DNA of 64,000 bases, taken from positions 57,929,501-57,993,500 of the forward strand of contig CM027377.1 in assembly GCA_015680905.1 (NCBI GenBank), given 5' to 3'. The stretch comes from Coptis chinensis. Taxonomy: Eukaryota > Streptophyta > Magnoliopsida > Ranunculales > Ranunculaceae. Made by a program: the position numbers and the translations under genes. The notes under the pieces were generated by a model. The model worked only from the letters and a program-made list of their open reading frames with translations, was not told where the DNA came from and did no database searches. Shown one piece after another: positions 24,605 to 34,629 of the stretch. Within the stretch, counting starts at the first letter, position 1, and each line of letters starts with the position of its first letter.

Positions 24605-25499
24605 TTAGTTAATGGGCTTAAAAATAAAGAAAAAAAGTTTCCATCCAAAGAAAAGAAAAATAGAAATAGAAATAAAAAAAAAAATCCAAAATAGAATAAA
24701 AGGGAGTCAAAAGCCAAAGAAAAAAAAAAAAAAAAAAAATGGCTAAGGATGGAAACAAAGTGTGAAGCAAAAAGTAAATAACAAGGTTTTCTCTAGTTAC
24801 ATAATCAAGACTCTATTATCTCGGACTTGTCCTTTTTGAATATCCATTTCCTTCCTTCTTAAACCATCTCCTAATCCCATGAACACCTAATAAAGACCTC
24901 TAGCTCAATTAGGAATAGGTTAGTGTGATAGTAAGTGGCAGATGTGTTTGATCGACTCCGGCTTCCTTGTTGTTATTGAGATTGTAAGGTAAAGTGTGCC
25001 CACTACACACTGGAGTGGCGGAACTTGAGTGGAAAAATCAGAGTGTTGTATCTTGACTATTATTGTGAGAACCTACTTAAGGACGCTATCCCGAGTTCAA
25101 AAACGAACCTGCTAGGCATTTCATAGTATTACTCATTGTATATATATTTATTGTAGATGATTGATTATTATGCATATATTAGCTTAGGTTTCGACTTGAT
25201 TACTCTATATGCATTGCTAGTGAGAGGTATAGTTAATTTAGAGCATGAATAAGGAAACAATAGTTTTATTTCTTAGTCGTTGTAGTATAGATAAAGTTTG
25301 TGAGTACCTTCACTGGAAAACTCTCACGAGGCTATAACTCGTCCACTAGGGAATTCCTAGTGGTTTAAGGCCTTGTCAGATATGGTCAATGCAATCGCGA
25401 CTCAAATAAAAGCGAGAGTAGTTAGAACTCCATTTTTGGTCACTTATTCTAATTTCTCATATTTGCTTGAGGACAAGCAAAATGTTGTTTGGGGTGGTT
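24605..25499 (+). other. Pre-LTR region of B with poly(A) tract and polypurine tract
   Basis: Contains a 22-23-base A run at about 24719-24741 (the T run at 58.6 kb in element C is its counterpart), then conserved non-coding DNA. At 25460-25499 is 'gcttgaggacaagc...tttggggtggtt' directly before the LTR, the likely polypurine primer region. Confidence 0.6.
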
Positions 25500-27019
25500 T
25501 GATAAGAGCCCAAAAATGTAGTTTTAACCCCTTAACAATCATACTTTTTTAGACCAATTATGTGAGTAATAATTAAGAGTTAACACCGACACGTGTTTTT
25601 ATGCATTTCAGGCTTCAAAGTTCATTATGTGCAGAAATGTGCCACTTTAGCGAGATAAAGGAGCAAAGGTCGGTTACTAAGGAGTTTCGTGATTAAAGGC
25701 CAAGATTCAAGAAGACAAAGCCTTTCTAAAGCCCGGTCAAAAGCTGAAAAGTCGACGCGGGCAGAAACAGCACACAAAGTCAGCAGAACTTTCGAAGGCC
25801 ATATCTTTAGACTCATACCTCGGAATGGGGCCTACCTTATGTCAAAACGACCGGCTCGGAAAGAGCTTTCCAATGGTCTAAGCTTTGATCCAATCAGATG
25901 AGTAGAAGTGGACAAAAAGTCTGTTGAAGCCAACTGCAGCTGAAGAGGCCTTTTTGGACTGAAAGAATTGGGTTTTGGGCCTGATTCTCTTGCCCAAAAC
26001 ATGGCTCCAAGCCCATGCACGATTTTTGGATCTGAAAGTATAAAAACCAAAGCTTAACTCCTTGTTAATGGTAGATTTTTAGGTTATAAAATAAAGGAGC
26101 TTAGAATAGAAAGTAGCCATTAGAATAGCTTCTAGATCTAGATTTAATTGTTTTAATTAAGTTTAATTTCAAATCCAATTCTTGTTTTAGATTAAACTCG
26201 TAGAGTCATTACTCTTAATTAGTTTGATTAATAAAATAGCTAGTTGTTAATTTCGATTCTCGTCATTTACATTTGTGTTAGATCTGATTCATTTATTACT
26301 TGTTATTCAATTCTTAGTTATTAATTAGATTTTAATTATTGTTTAATTTAGATTAGTAAATTTCAATTCTTTATATCATGTTTAGTTTAAATTTAATCGG
26401 AAATGATTGCGTAATGATTCTCGGCTAAGCCTCTATTAGAGGGGGTTAAGAAGCCTTGATGAAAGCTTGATTCCGACTATCGTAGAGTCGTCGTAATTTC
26501 CTTTCCACTCTAGAAACGATTAGTTCACTATGAGAATGGGTTTAATCGTTCACATGCTAGTTATGAATTGGTAGGAATGCCATGTGTAATTAGGGATTAG
26601 GAAGAACCAATTGTTCTGCGAAGCAGTTCAATTCGGATTACAACGATTCGTCGTTAATAGGATTAAGTCGAGTTAAGGTGGAATCAATCCTCCTCTAACT
26701 CCTTATCATAGAATCAACGTAGCATTCCCTTAGTTGATCTAATAGTTGACTAGTGCTTCTTGTGGGTAGTTGCATCGTAATCTAGTAGCCACTTCGTAAA
26801 TCTCTCATTAGACTTAGAGTAGAATACTTATACTTAGAAAACACAACATGCGGAAGGACTAGGAGTGGAATGAATTACTCTACTCCACTATATCTCATAG
26901 GATTGAGAGTAGAATTCTTTGATAAAATATAGGCACTTAAAATATCGTTTAGTTTTATTTACGTTTAGAGTTTCATCGCTTTATTTCGTAGGTAAACTAT
27001 TCAATTTTATGTTTTATCA
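25500..27019 (+). repeat. 3' LTR of element B
   Basis: 1520 bp, TGATAAGAGCCC...TTTTATCA, the partner of 13241-14756. Followed by TGGCA, the near-copy of the left target TGGAA. Confidence 0.9.
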
Positions 27020-27059
27020 TGGCACATCTAAAATTCTAAATAAGCTTTATTTATGACAG

Positions 27060-27172
27060 AGACCTTTACGATTTACACAGTTTTGAATGTTTTTACTGTT
27101 GTGTTTGTGGCGCTATGGGTACCCGAGACTAAGGGTAGAACTCTGGAGGAGATTCAATGGTCCTTCAGATAA
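27060..27172 (+). pseudogene. ERD6-like sugar transporter, terminal exon
   Basis: After an acceptor at 27057-27059 it reads [18 protein letters not shown], then [17 protein letters not shown] and the stop TAA at 27170-27172. The [12 protein letters not shown] signature after the last helix is diagnostic of ERD6-like sugar transporters. It is separated from its upstream exons (to 12891) by element B. Exon junction phase and direction fit one captured gene piece. One exon is missing between the two parts. Confidence 0.9.
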
Positions 27173-27937
27173 GTTTCGCCTAGGAAGATTTTGGATCTCA
27201 ATATTTATTATACATTCCGCTTGCGAATGCCCGTCCAGAAGCAAATTGTAGCATTATCTGGTGGAATCATGTTTTCTGAACTTGCGGAAGAGATGGTTTT
27301 ACCCTCGTGAAAGGTTGTGCGACTCAATGAAAGACCAAATTGTATAAAGGTGATGAAGATAGGAATTTCAAAACAAAATTTTTTTTCCCTTTATGTTCTT
27401 ATTATGCCCTCTGTACTTTAAAAGCCTAGTTATTTATTGGCAATCAACAGCTTGAAAACATTGTAAATTTTGGAAAACGAATGTATAATATATCAAATTT
27501 TGAAATGTGTTGTTTTAGTATGTTTGTATAATTGATTTTATGATATGAGAATTATGTAGTATTAGTAGTGGTGTCGGGGAAAAAATAGGTTCTACCAAAA
27601 AAATTAATTATTTAAAAAAAAATTACTTTAAACAAATACGACGGGGAATACTAATACTATCGTTACTTCCTAAACTTAAGACAAACATTTACGACGGTTC
27701 AGTGCATTCTAGATTTGAAAATATGAAGTTCCAACAAAAAGGAAATTTGCGACGGTTTTGAATGTCCTATAATTAATGGCGGCTTTAAGTGTCGCACACC
27801 CATCGCATTTCTAATTCACTTTACCATGCATTTTCCCATCGTTAATATTAACGACAGGACTATTCACGACGAACTCTAGGACACCATTTTCCGTCGTAAA
27901 TCATGATTTAGGACGGCAATTGCCGTCGTTTTTGGCC
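27173..27937 (+). other. Captured 3' UTR and right CACTA subterminal region
   Basis: 27173-27550 is AT-rich 3' UTR-like DNA after the sugar-transporter stop. From about 27635 to 27937 it carries repeated ACGACGG, CGACGG and CCGTCG motifs in both directions, the right-hand subterminal repeats of the CACTA element. Confidence 0.65.
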
Positions 27938-27952
27938 TTTTCTGGTGTAGTG
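27938..27952 (-). repeat. CACTA right terminal inverted repeat
   Basis: Plus-strand CTTTTCTGGTGTAGTG-type end, the complement of CACTACACCAGAAA. Followed by the target duplication AGT at 27953-27955. Confidence 0.9.
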
Positions 27953-28270
27953 AGTTTCAGACCATATCTTCCTACTGATGTTATCGCTGAATACAATCTT
28001 GATTCTGATGACGAAAGCGATATGCCATCAAAGACCACTGCCGCTGATCTCGAAAAAGATGTTGCCGAATCTGCTAGGCCTTTCATTGAAGCGATCGAGC
28101 CCCAGCAAAACAGTCTTACAAATAACCAAGCTATTCCACCTCTTGACCTTGGTTCATTTTGTCTTGAATCTCCTACCTTAGAGGGCATTGACATGCTTGC
28201 CGGTATCGACCAAACACTTGAAGTGAGATGCAACATTCTCCCCTCACCCAAAAATGTTACGTCGAGCTGA
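27953..28270 (+). pseudogene. Antisense ORF of the Tat-type element, 3' part
   Basis: Resumes reading in the same phase as the codon interrupted at 7789-7791: AGT is a Ser codon on both sides. It continues FRPYLPTDVIAEYNLDSDDE, an acidic Ser/Asp/Glu segment, and ends at TGA 28268-28270. The frame is open throughout this part. It shows that the CACTA element entered an exon of the antisense ORF. It ends facing the minus-strand pol, about 2.3 kb away. Confidence 0.7.
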
Positions 28271-28405
28271 AATTTGCTCCCCTTTGTAATATTGATACAA
28301 TGATTTGTCTTCTTTGCTTAAACGTAATTAGATATATGAAACAGATCTCTTTTTCTTCACTTGGTTTGTTTTAATATTTACTCTATATTAGTTATTAATC
28401 ATGTA

Positions 28406-28910
28406 TACTTAGTAATATTTTGAAATGAAAATTCGACCTTCGATACCACCCCACTTAGAAGCAGTATCAATTGATACTTAGTAAAATTTTGAAATGAAAA
28501 TTTTACTTTCGATACCACCCCACTTAGAAGAAGTATCAATTGATACTTAGTAAAATTTTGAAATAAAAATTTGACTTTCGATACCACCCCACTTAGAAGC
28601 AGTATCAATTGATACTTAGTAATATTTTGAAATGAAAATTCGACTTTCGATACCACCCCACTTAGAAGCAGTATCAATTGATACTTAGTAATATTTTGAA
28701 ATGAAAATTCATCTTTCGATTTTCAATACCACCCCACTTAGAAGTGATATCAATTGATACTTAGAAAAAAAATTGAAATGAAAATTCGACCTTCGATATC
28801 ACCCCTCTTAGAAGCAGTATCAATTGATACTTAGAAAAAATTTGAAATGAAAATTCAACCTTCGATACCACCCCACTTAGAAGCAGTATCAATTGATACT
28901 TAGTAATCTC
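28406..28910. repeat. 69-bp minisatellite, about 7 copies
   Basis: Unit start 'tacttagtaa' recurs at 28406, 28475, 28544, 28613, 28682, 28758, 28828 and 28897: mostly 69 bp, once 76 and once 70. Because 69 is 23 codons, the minus strand stays open through the array and gives long artificial ORFs with a repeated ILLLSGVVSKV motif. It lies in the 3' non-coding part of the Tat-type element. Followed by 'ggtatcgagatgaga' and, to 29455, AT-rich DNA. Confidence 0.95.
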
Positions 28911-29452
28911 CATATATACCATCGCCTTTGGATCATTATTATTTTTATTTTTGACATGGTATCGAGATGAGAATCTACAGATCACCAAGATTTTATGTTT
29001 GACCTGACACCCGTCACCATGCATGAATACAATAATTAAACATTCATATCTAATAATAAACAAACCTAACCAACTAGCTCATAAACCAACATTCCTCGTT
29101 TAATTAACCCTTATTTAAGTAACATTCAAATCATAAACTGTCCCGCGCACAAATAACAAAGAGTTACTTTTTCATTTATATTCCTCATTTACTTGCTCAC
29201 CTACTATTAATATTCCTCATTTTCTCAATCAACTACCATTAATATTCCCCCTTTTCTTAATTTTTACAACTACAAAAATACCTTTATTTATTTCTAAACC
29301 ATGATTCTAAAAAAAAACCATCCTTTTGCTTTTCATGGTTTTTACAATGGAAAAACACTTGACTTAAGAAACAAAAGAAGAAGAAGAATTTTAAAAAAAT
29401 GTCCCATCTCGAAAAAACTTACATGAACTCCTTCTCTCCTTCCTCATGGTTC

Positions 29453-29455
<3 letters not shown>

Positions 29456-29510
<55 letters not shown>
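29456..29510. repeat. (TA)n microsatellite
   Basis: About 27 uninterrupted TA units. A short second (AT)n lies at 29790-29808. Confidence 0.95.
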
Positions 29511-29512
<2 letters not shown>

Positions 29513-29519
29513 CGACTGA

Positions 29520-29790
29520 AAGCCGATGAAAATGAAGAAGCATATGACGAGAATGAAGATGAAAGTGATGATTGAAGACCCTAACAACAGATTTACTCGA
29601 TGATGAAGAAACCCCAAAAGAAGAAGAAGAATTTTCAGAAGAAGAAAACGAAGAAGAAGATGATGAGTGGCTGCGAGACCCGTATTGTTACGAAAAAATA
29701 TACATGAAACAGATGAAGATAAAGTACCAATGAAAATGAAGAAGCATATGACGAGAATGAAGATGAAAGTGATGATGAAGATGAAGACAT
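29520..29790. repeat. Direct repeat of an acidic-codon-like purine-rich segment
   Basis: 'gaaaatgaagaagcatatga' and the following 'cgagaatgaagatgaaagtg' occur near 29527 and again near 29729, about 200 bp apart, with GAA/GAT-rich DNA between. Near-tandem duplication in the Tat 3' region; no supported gene. Confidence 0.7.
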
Positions 29791-30040
29791 AATATATATA
29801 TATATATAACCTCCTTGTTTGGCCTATACGTTCCCCTTTTTAATGAATTATTATTGCACTATTTTATTCACCAGCATTCATCATACTCGACATTCGACAC
29901 TATATATCTGACAAAGTTAAAACAAGAAAGAAATAAGATAAAAGACCACTTATAATGACATACCTTACGACCTAATATCGATCCGATACCACATATTCCA
30001 TGTTTGTTGTCATCAAGATATTGACCTAATATCGAACTCG

Positions 30041-30342
30041 CATTTCTGCCAAGAACTGGATTTTTTTACCCAAACTCGACATTTCTGCCAAGAACTGGAT
30101 TTTTTTACCCGAACTCGACATTGCTGCCAAAAACTAGATTTTTTTAAATGAACTCGTATTGCTGCCAAGAACAGGATTTTTTTACCCGAACTCGACATTT
30201 CTACCAAGAACTAGATTTTTTTACCTGAACTCGCATTGCTGCGAAGAACAGGATTTTTTTACCTGAACTCGCATTGCTGCGAAGAACAGGATTTTTTTAC
30301 CCGAACTCGACATTTCTGCCAAGAACTGGATTTTTTTACCTG
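30041..30342. repeat. 38-39-bp minisatellite, about 8 copies
   Basis: Unit 'atttctgccaagaactgga' + 'tttttttacccgaactcgac', alternating with variants attgctgcc/attgctgcg and ending cgac or cgc. Located in the same Tat 3' non-coding region, between the 69-bp array and the end of pol. Its right flank repeats the right flank of the 69-bp array. Confidence 0.95.
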
Positions 30343-30529
30343 GTATCGAGATGAGGATCTACAAATCACCAGGGTTTTTGTTTGACCTATTATCAATCAT
30401 ATAATTCTAGAGATACGAGGATCTGCTATATTTGTATATATATTAATTTTGAGAATGATAATCTCTTTATTGAATGTATGACTTTGACCAAAAGAAATCA
30501 TGATACTTAAAATATTCTTTATTGATAAA

Positions 30530-31712
30530 ATGCTTTCAAATTTCTTACATTTTGAGGATTTGGTAATATTACACTTTCAGCCATTTTTAAGTAGTAAGCC
30601 CCATTAACTCCCACTTTGTGAATGATGTAAGGCCCATCCTAGCTTGTTGCTAGTTTGCCAGCCCCTTTTTCTTTAGTTGCTTGAGTAACAATTTTCAAAA
30701 CCAAATCACCTTCCTAAAAATGTTTTTCTCTTATGTTCTTGTTGAAAGCTTTTCTGAGCTGCCGATGATATGTGTCGAGCTGTAACCTTGCTTGATCTCT
30801 TGTTTCCTCGAGATTGAGGACTTCGGATGCCGTCATTTCATTATTTTGACCATTCATTAAGATTTTGGTTCTGGATGTCGACACCACCATTTCTGATAGA
30901 GTTATTGCTTCCATGTCATATGCTAAAGTAAAAGGTGATTCACCTGTTACAGTTTGAGGTGTCATTCTATAAGCCCATAGAACGCTGTTGAGCTCATCTA
31001 CCCAAAGACCTTTCTTATCTTCTAACTTTTTCTTGATATTATCCATAATGGTTTTATTTGTTGCCTCGGCTTGACCGTTACCTTGAGCATAATATGGCGC
31101 AGATGTGAAATGTTTTACCTTATAAGATGTCAAGAAAGCTTTCACCTTTCCTCCCTCGAATTGCGGCCCATTATCTGATATAATGGCATAAGGCAATCCA
31201 TATCGACATATGACTCGTTCAAAAAGAAAATTTATTACATCCTGCTCTTTTATGTGTTGTAAAGCAATGGCTTCTACCCACTTTGAAAAGTAGTCTGTGA
31301 CTGCCAGCATGAATCTTCTTTTGCCTCTCCCTAGTGCTAGAGGACCGATAATATACATACCCCATAGAGCAAAAGGCCATGGATTCGATACATAGTGTAG
31401 CTCCTCAGCTGGAACATGTATGGCCTTCCCATGAATTTGGCATTGTACACATTTTTTTGCATATCGAAGACAATCTCTTCGCATCTGAGGCTAGAAATAT
31501 CCTTCCCTCCTTATTTTATTAGCCAATGACCTACCAGCTGAGTGGTTTCCACATTCACCTTCGTGCAGCTCTGCAATGATTAACCGTGCATCTTCAGGTG
31601 ATATGCATTTCAAATGTGGACCTCCAAGATTCTTTCGATATAACTCATTATCAATCAATACATATCTTTGAGCGCCAGACTTGATCCTTCTGACCTCATT
31701 TTTGTCCTCCAT
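30530..31712 (-). pseudogene. Integrase of the Tat-type element
   Basis: Zinc-binding HHCC region (HEGECGNHSAGRSL ... CVQC), then the catalytic core with D in VTDYFSKWVEA, D in ISDNGPQF and E in GNGQAEATNKTI, so all three metal ligands are kept. After the core the frame is lost near 30714. A recognisable C-terminal piece continues in another frame to about 30530. An in-frame TAG at 31488-31490 replaces the expected Trp codon between the HHCC and core parts. It would join element DNA to the host chromosome. Confidence 0.85.
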
Positions 31713-31734
31713 TACTTACCCATCAGATAAGTAT

Positions 31735-33833
31735 GAGATATATGCTTCCATCCATGACGCCCCCAGTATATCAATCTCCATAACTGCTGAGTCATCGATG
31801 TCGATGCTTGGCTTCTTTTGAACTCCGATATGCAGAGTGCAACCATCTGTATTTGCTAGTATCGCTGCAACATATGCCAAGGCATCAGGTGTCTGTTCTC
31901 ATTTCTATTCAGGTGTTGAAGCCTTATTTTACTGAATTCCTTCAATTTAGATTTAATGAAGCTCAAATAATCCACCATGTTTTCACATTTTGCCGAATAT
32001 CCTCCATTAATCTGGATGACCACGAGCATCGAGTCACTAAATATCGATAACTCTTTTATTTGAGTGATTTTGCCATCTCAAGACCAGCAATTAAAGCTTC
32101 ATATTCAGCTTCATTGTTAGATGCATGAAAACCTAATGTTATAGCTGTTTCGAGTCTTTGGTTTTAAGGAGTGACCAACACCACCCCGATGCCACACCCC
32201 TTATTTCCAGATGATCCATCCACAAATAATCTCCACCCATTTGTTCTAGCCCATGGATCATCTGCATCGATAACATCCTCAGGCTCTTACAACATTGAAA
32301 ACTCTTCCTCTTCCAGGCCCCAACTAGCATCCTCAGATGGAAAATCAGCCAAAAAATCGGCCAACTTTTCTCCGACACTCGATTTTGATACTCAACACCG
32401 AATTCATTTATGAGTACAGACCATTTAGACATCCTTCCTGATTTAGCCATTTTTGCTAGAGTATGCTTTAATGGGAGATTTGTCATTACTATCACAGAAT
32501 GTGCTTGAAAATATGGCTTTAGTCTCTGGGATGAAAATAACAGTGCCAAAGCATATTTTTCCAGTATGGAATATCGTGTCTCCGCCTCGAGCATTGTTTT
32601 GCTTTCAAAATATACTGGCCGTTCCAACCCATTTTCTACCTTCACGAGGACAGAACTTATAGCTAAATCTGATATTGCCAAATAAAGGAGCAAACTTTCT
32701 CTTTCATCTAGTTTTGTAAGTGTTGGCATTTCTTGCAGATATTTCTTTAATTCATAAAATACTTCTTCACATTCCTTACTCCAACAGAATGTAATATTCT
32801 TTTTAAGCAACTTAAAAAGCGGCTTACATCGATCAGATGTTCTAGAAATGAACCTGTTGAGTGCAGCTATTCTTCCAGTCAACCTTTGTATCTGCTTTCT
32901 AGTTGTAGGTGAAGGCATTTGTTGAAGTTCCCGTATTTTATCAGGATTAGCATCGATGCCTCGCTTCGTAACGATGTACCCCAAAAAAATTCCAAAACTG
33001 ACCCCGAAGGTACATTTTTCAGGATTAAGCTTCATATTAAACTCTCGTAATAGTCTGAATACAGTGTCGAGGTCTTTTATATGATCCCCAGCTTTCATAG
33101 ATTTGATAACCATATCGTCGATATATACCTCGACAATTCGTTTGATGAGTTTTTTGAACATCTTCTCTACTAGTCTTTTTTGATAAGTGGCTCCAACATT
33201 CTTCAAACCAAATGGCATTCGTATAAAACAGTATATACCTCCATTAACGATTAACGCTGTTTTTAGCTGGTCCACAATAGCCATTAGAATTTGGAAATAC
33301 CCCGAATTCCCATCGCAAAAACTAATTAACTCGAATTCAACAGTTCAATAAACCAACTCATCGATTCTCGGCATGGGATAATGATTCTTTGGACACTTTT
33401 TTTTTATATAGGTAAAGTCGACACAAATTCGTACTCTACCATCTTTCTTGGGTACCACCACTATGTTGGCTACCCACTGAGAATGTTCTACTTCTCTGAT
33501 TATGCCATTTTTTAACATCTTCTGAATCTCGGCTTGCACCGCTTCTTCGTACATTGGTCTAACCTTTCGATGTCTTTAGTGCACCGGAGCTGCATTTTCT
33601 TCCATATTCAGCTTGTGGGAATAGATATCTGGATCGATACCGGTGAGGTCCGACATCGACCATGCAAACACATCCTGATTCTCTTTTAAAAAGACCATCA
33701 ACTTATTTCTTATATTTACTGCCATTTCTGTACCAATGAACGTATGATGCTCACTTTCTCCTGTACTATTATTAACTTTCTCCACCGTTTCGATGGTCAT
33801 TCTTTCCCAAGGGGGTTCTTCATGTTGCCTCAA
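31735..33833 (-). pseudogene. Reverse transcriptase and two RNase H-like domains of the Tat-type element
   Basis: Starts with the pre-RT motif FAWSMSDLTGIDP (near 33660). Then come RT fingers VVVPKKDGRVRICVDF and the palm MPFGLKNVGATYQ, and the catalytic YIDD in VEVYIDDMVIKS (near 33110-33145). RNase H follows with RPVYFESKTML and EKYALALLF. Beyond it, in shifted frames, is a second, archaeal-type RNase H-like segment with [14 protein letters not shown] (near 32090-32130). A tandem RNase H pair is a hallmark of the Tat lineage. Stops near 33345, 33575 and 32139 and several frameshifts break the reading. Confidence 0.85.
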
Positions 33834-33986
33834 CTCTTGAGTGAACTTGACCTGCTCTTGTATCTACATATTGGTGTCGATAGGTAAAGTTTGTTGTAAC
33901 TGCTATTTAGAGCTCTCCAAGACGCCCCCCAGTATCTTGGCTTTTCCCCTTCATCGTGCCCTTTACAGTGACAAAATTACACTTTT

Positions 33987-34604
33987 TTATTCAGACTGAT
34001 CCCCCCTAATTTCATGCAACCCATATGCGGTCGCGAAACGGATGACTTGATAGAATGTACTGGGCACAGCACGCATTTTGTGTATCCACTTCCGTCCCAA
34101 TATGGCATTGTGATCAAAATGGTGTTTGATGACCACAAATTTCATCATCACCGTTTGAGGCCCCGCCCGAACTGGCAATTTTATTTTGCCAGCGGGTTTG
34201 GTAAAAGTTCCATTGAAACCATATAAATTGAACTTCGGAGGTTTCAAATGAGAATCATCGAGACCAATTCCTTTAAATGATTTCCAAAATAAAATATTTA
34301 CTGAACTACTGCAGTCCACTAATATCTTCTATACATCATAACCCAAAATACGCAAGGTAATCAACAAAGCATTGTCATGTGGTAACATTACCTTGGATAG
34401 GTCCGCTGGTACGAACATAATTGCCCTAGGAATGCTAGCCGACACCAGCTGCGGATTAACTGGAATTGGCTCGATATTGACCTCGAGCACCTCTTTTACC
34501 GTCGATATCTTCCTTATTTTATCTCGAAGGATTTTTTTCTGGGGAATTTCTCCTTTGTAAACCATGTTGATTACCCCCAATGGCTTATCATGTATGGTTG
34601 CCAT
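33987..34604 (-). pseudogene. Protease region of the Tat-type element
   Basis: Two open pieces separated by a stop near 34326. The active-site loop is VDCSSSVNIL, where related elements have D-x-G-S-S: the Gly is Ser here, which should impair catalysis. The flap and C-terminal part reads FVVIKHHFDHNAILGRKWIH, consistent with the A-I-L-G-R motif. It processes gag-pol in intact relatives. Between 33834 and 33986 is decayed linker. Confidence 0.75.
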
Positions 34605-34629
34605 TTCTGCAGGTCTAACATCAGCTCAA

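Larger units (their letters stand above)
13241..27019 (+). mobile_element. Athila-like element B, both LTRs, internally deleted
   Basis: 5' LTR 13241-14756 and 3' LTR 25500-27019 both start TGATAAGAGCCCAAAA and end TTTTATCA. Flanking pentamers are TGGAA (13236-13240) and TGGCA (27020-27024), a target duplication with one change. A tRNA-Asp-type primer site follows the 5' LTR. The interior holds gag and protease remnants and two ORFs in the env-like position. RT, RNase H and integrase are missing. It sits in the intron before the last exon of the captured sugar-transporter fragment. An inverted solo LTR of the same family is inserted at 23244-24604. Confidence 0.9.
7792..27952 (+). mobile_element. 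CACTA (En/Spm) transposon carrying three transporter gene fragments
   Basis: The left end CACTACACCAGAAA begins at 7792. The right end, ...TTTTCTGGTGTAGTG, stops at 27952 and is its inverted complement. Both are flanked by a perfect 3-bp duplication AGT (7789-7791 and 27953-27955), the target size of CACTA elements. Subterminal DNA on both sides repeats ACGACGG/CCGTC-type motifs, as expected for transposase binding. Removing nested element B leaves about 6.4 kb, with no transposase recognised but with exons of a MATE carrier, an NHX antiporter and an ERD6-like sugar transporter. Hence it is a non-autonomous, gene-capturing CACTA. Confidence 0.9.

Noticed and set aside
11519-27172. A functional NHX or sugar-transporter gene
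   Set aside because: Frameshifts in NHX, missing N-terminal parts, a missing sugar-transporter exon and a 13.8-kb insertion; gene fragments only.
28406-30342. CRISPR-like arrays
   Set aside because: Direct tandem repeats with no unique spacers, in a plant nuclear context; these are minisatellites.
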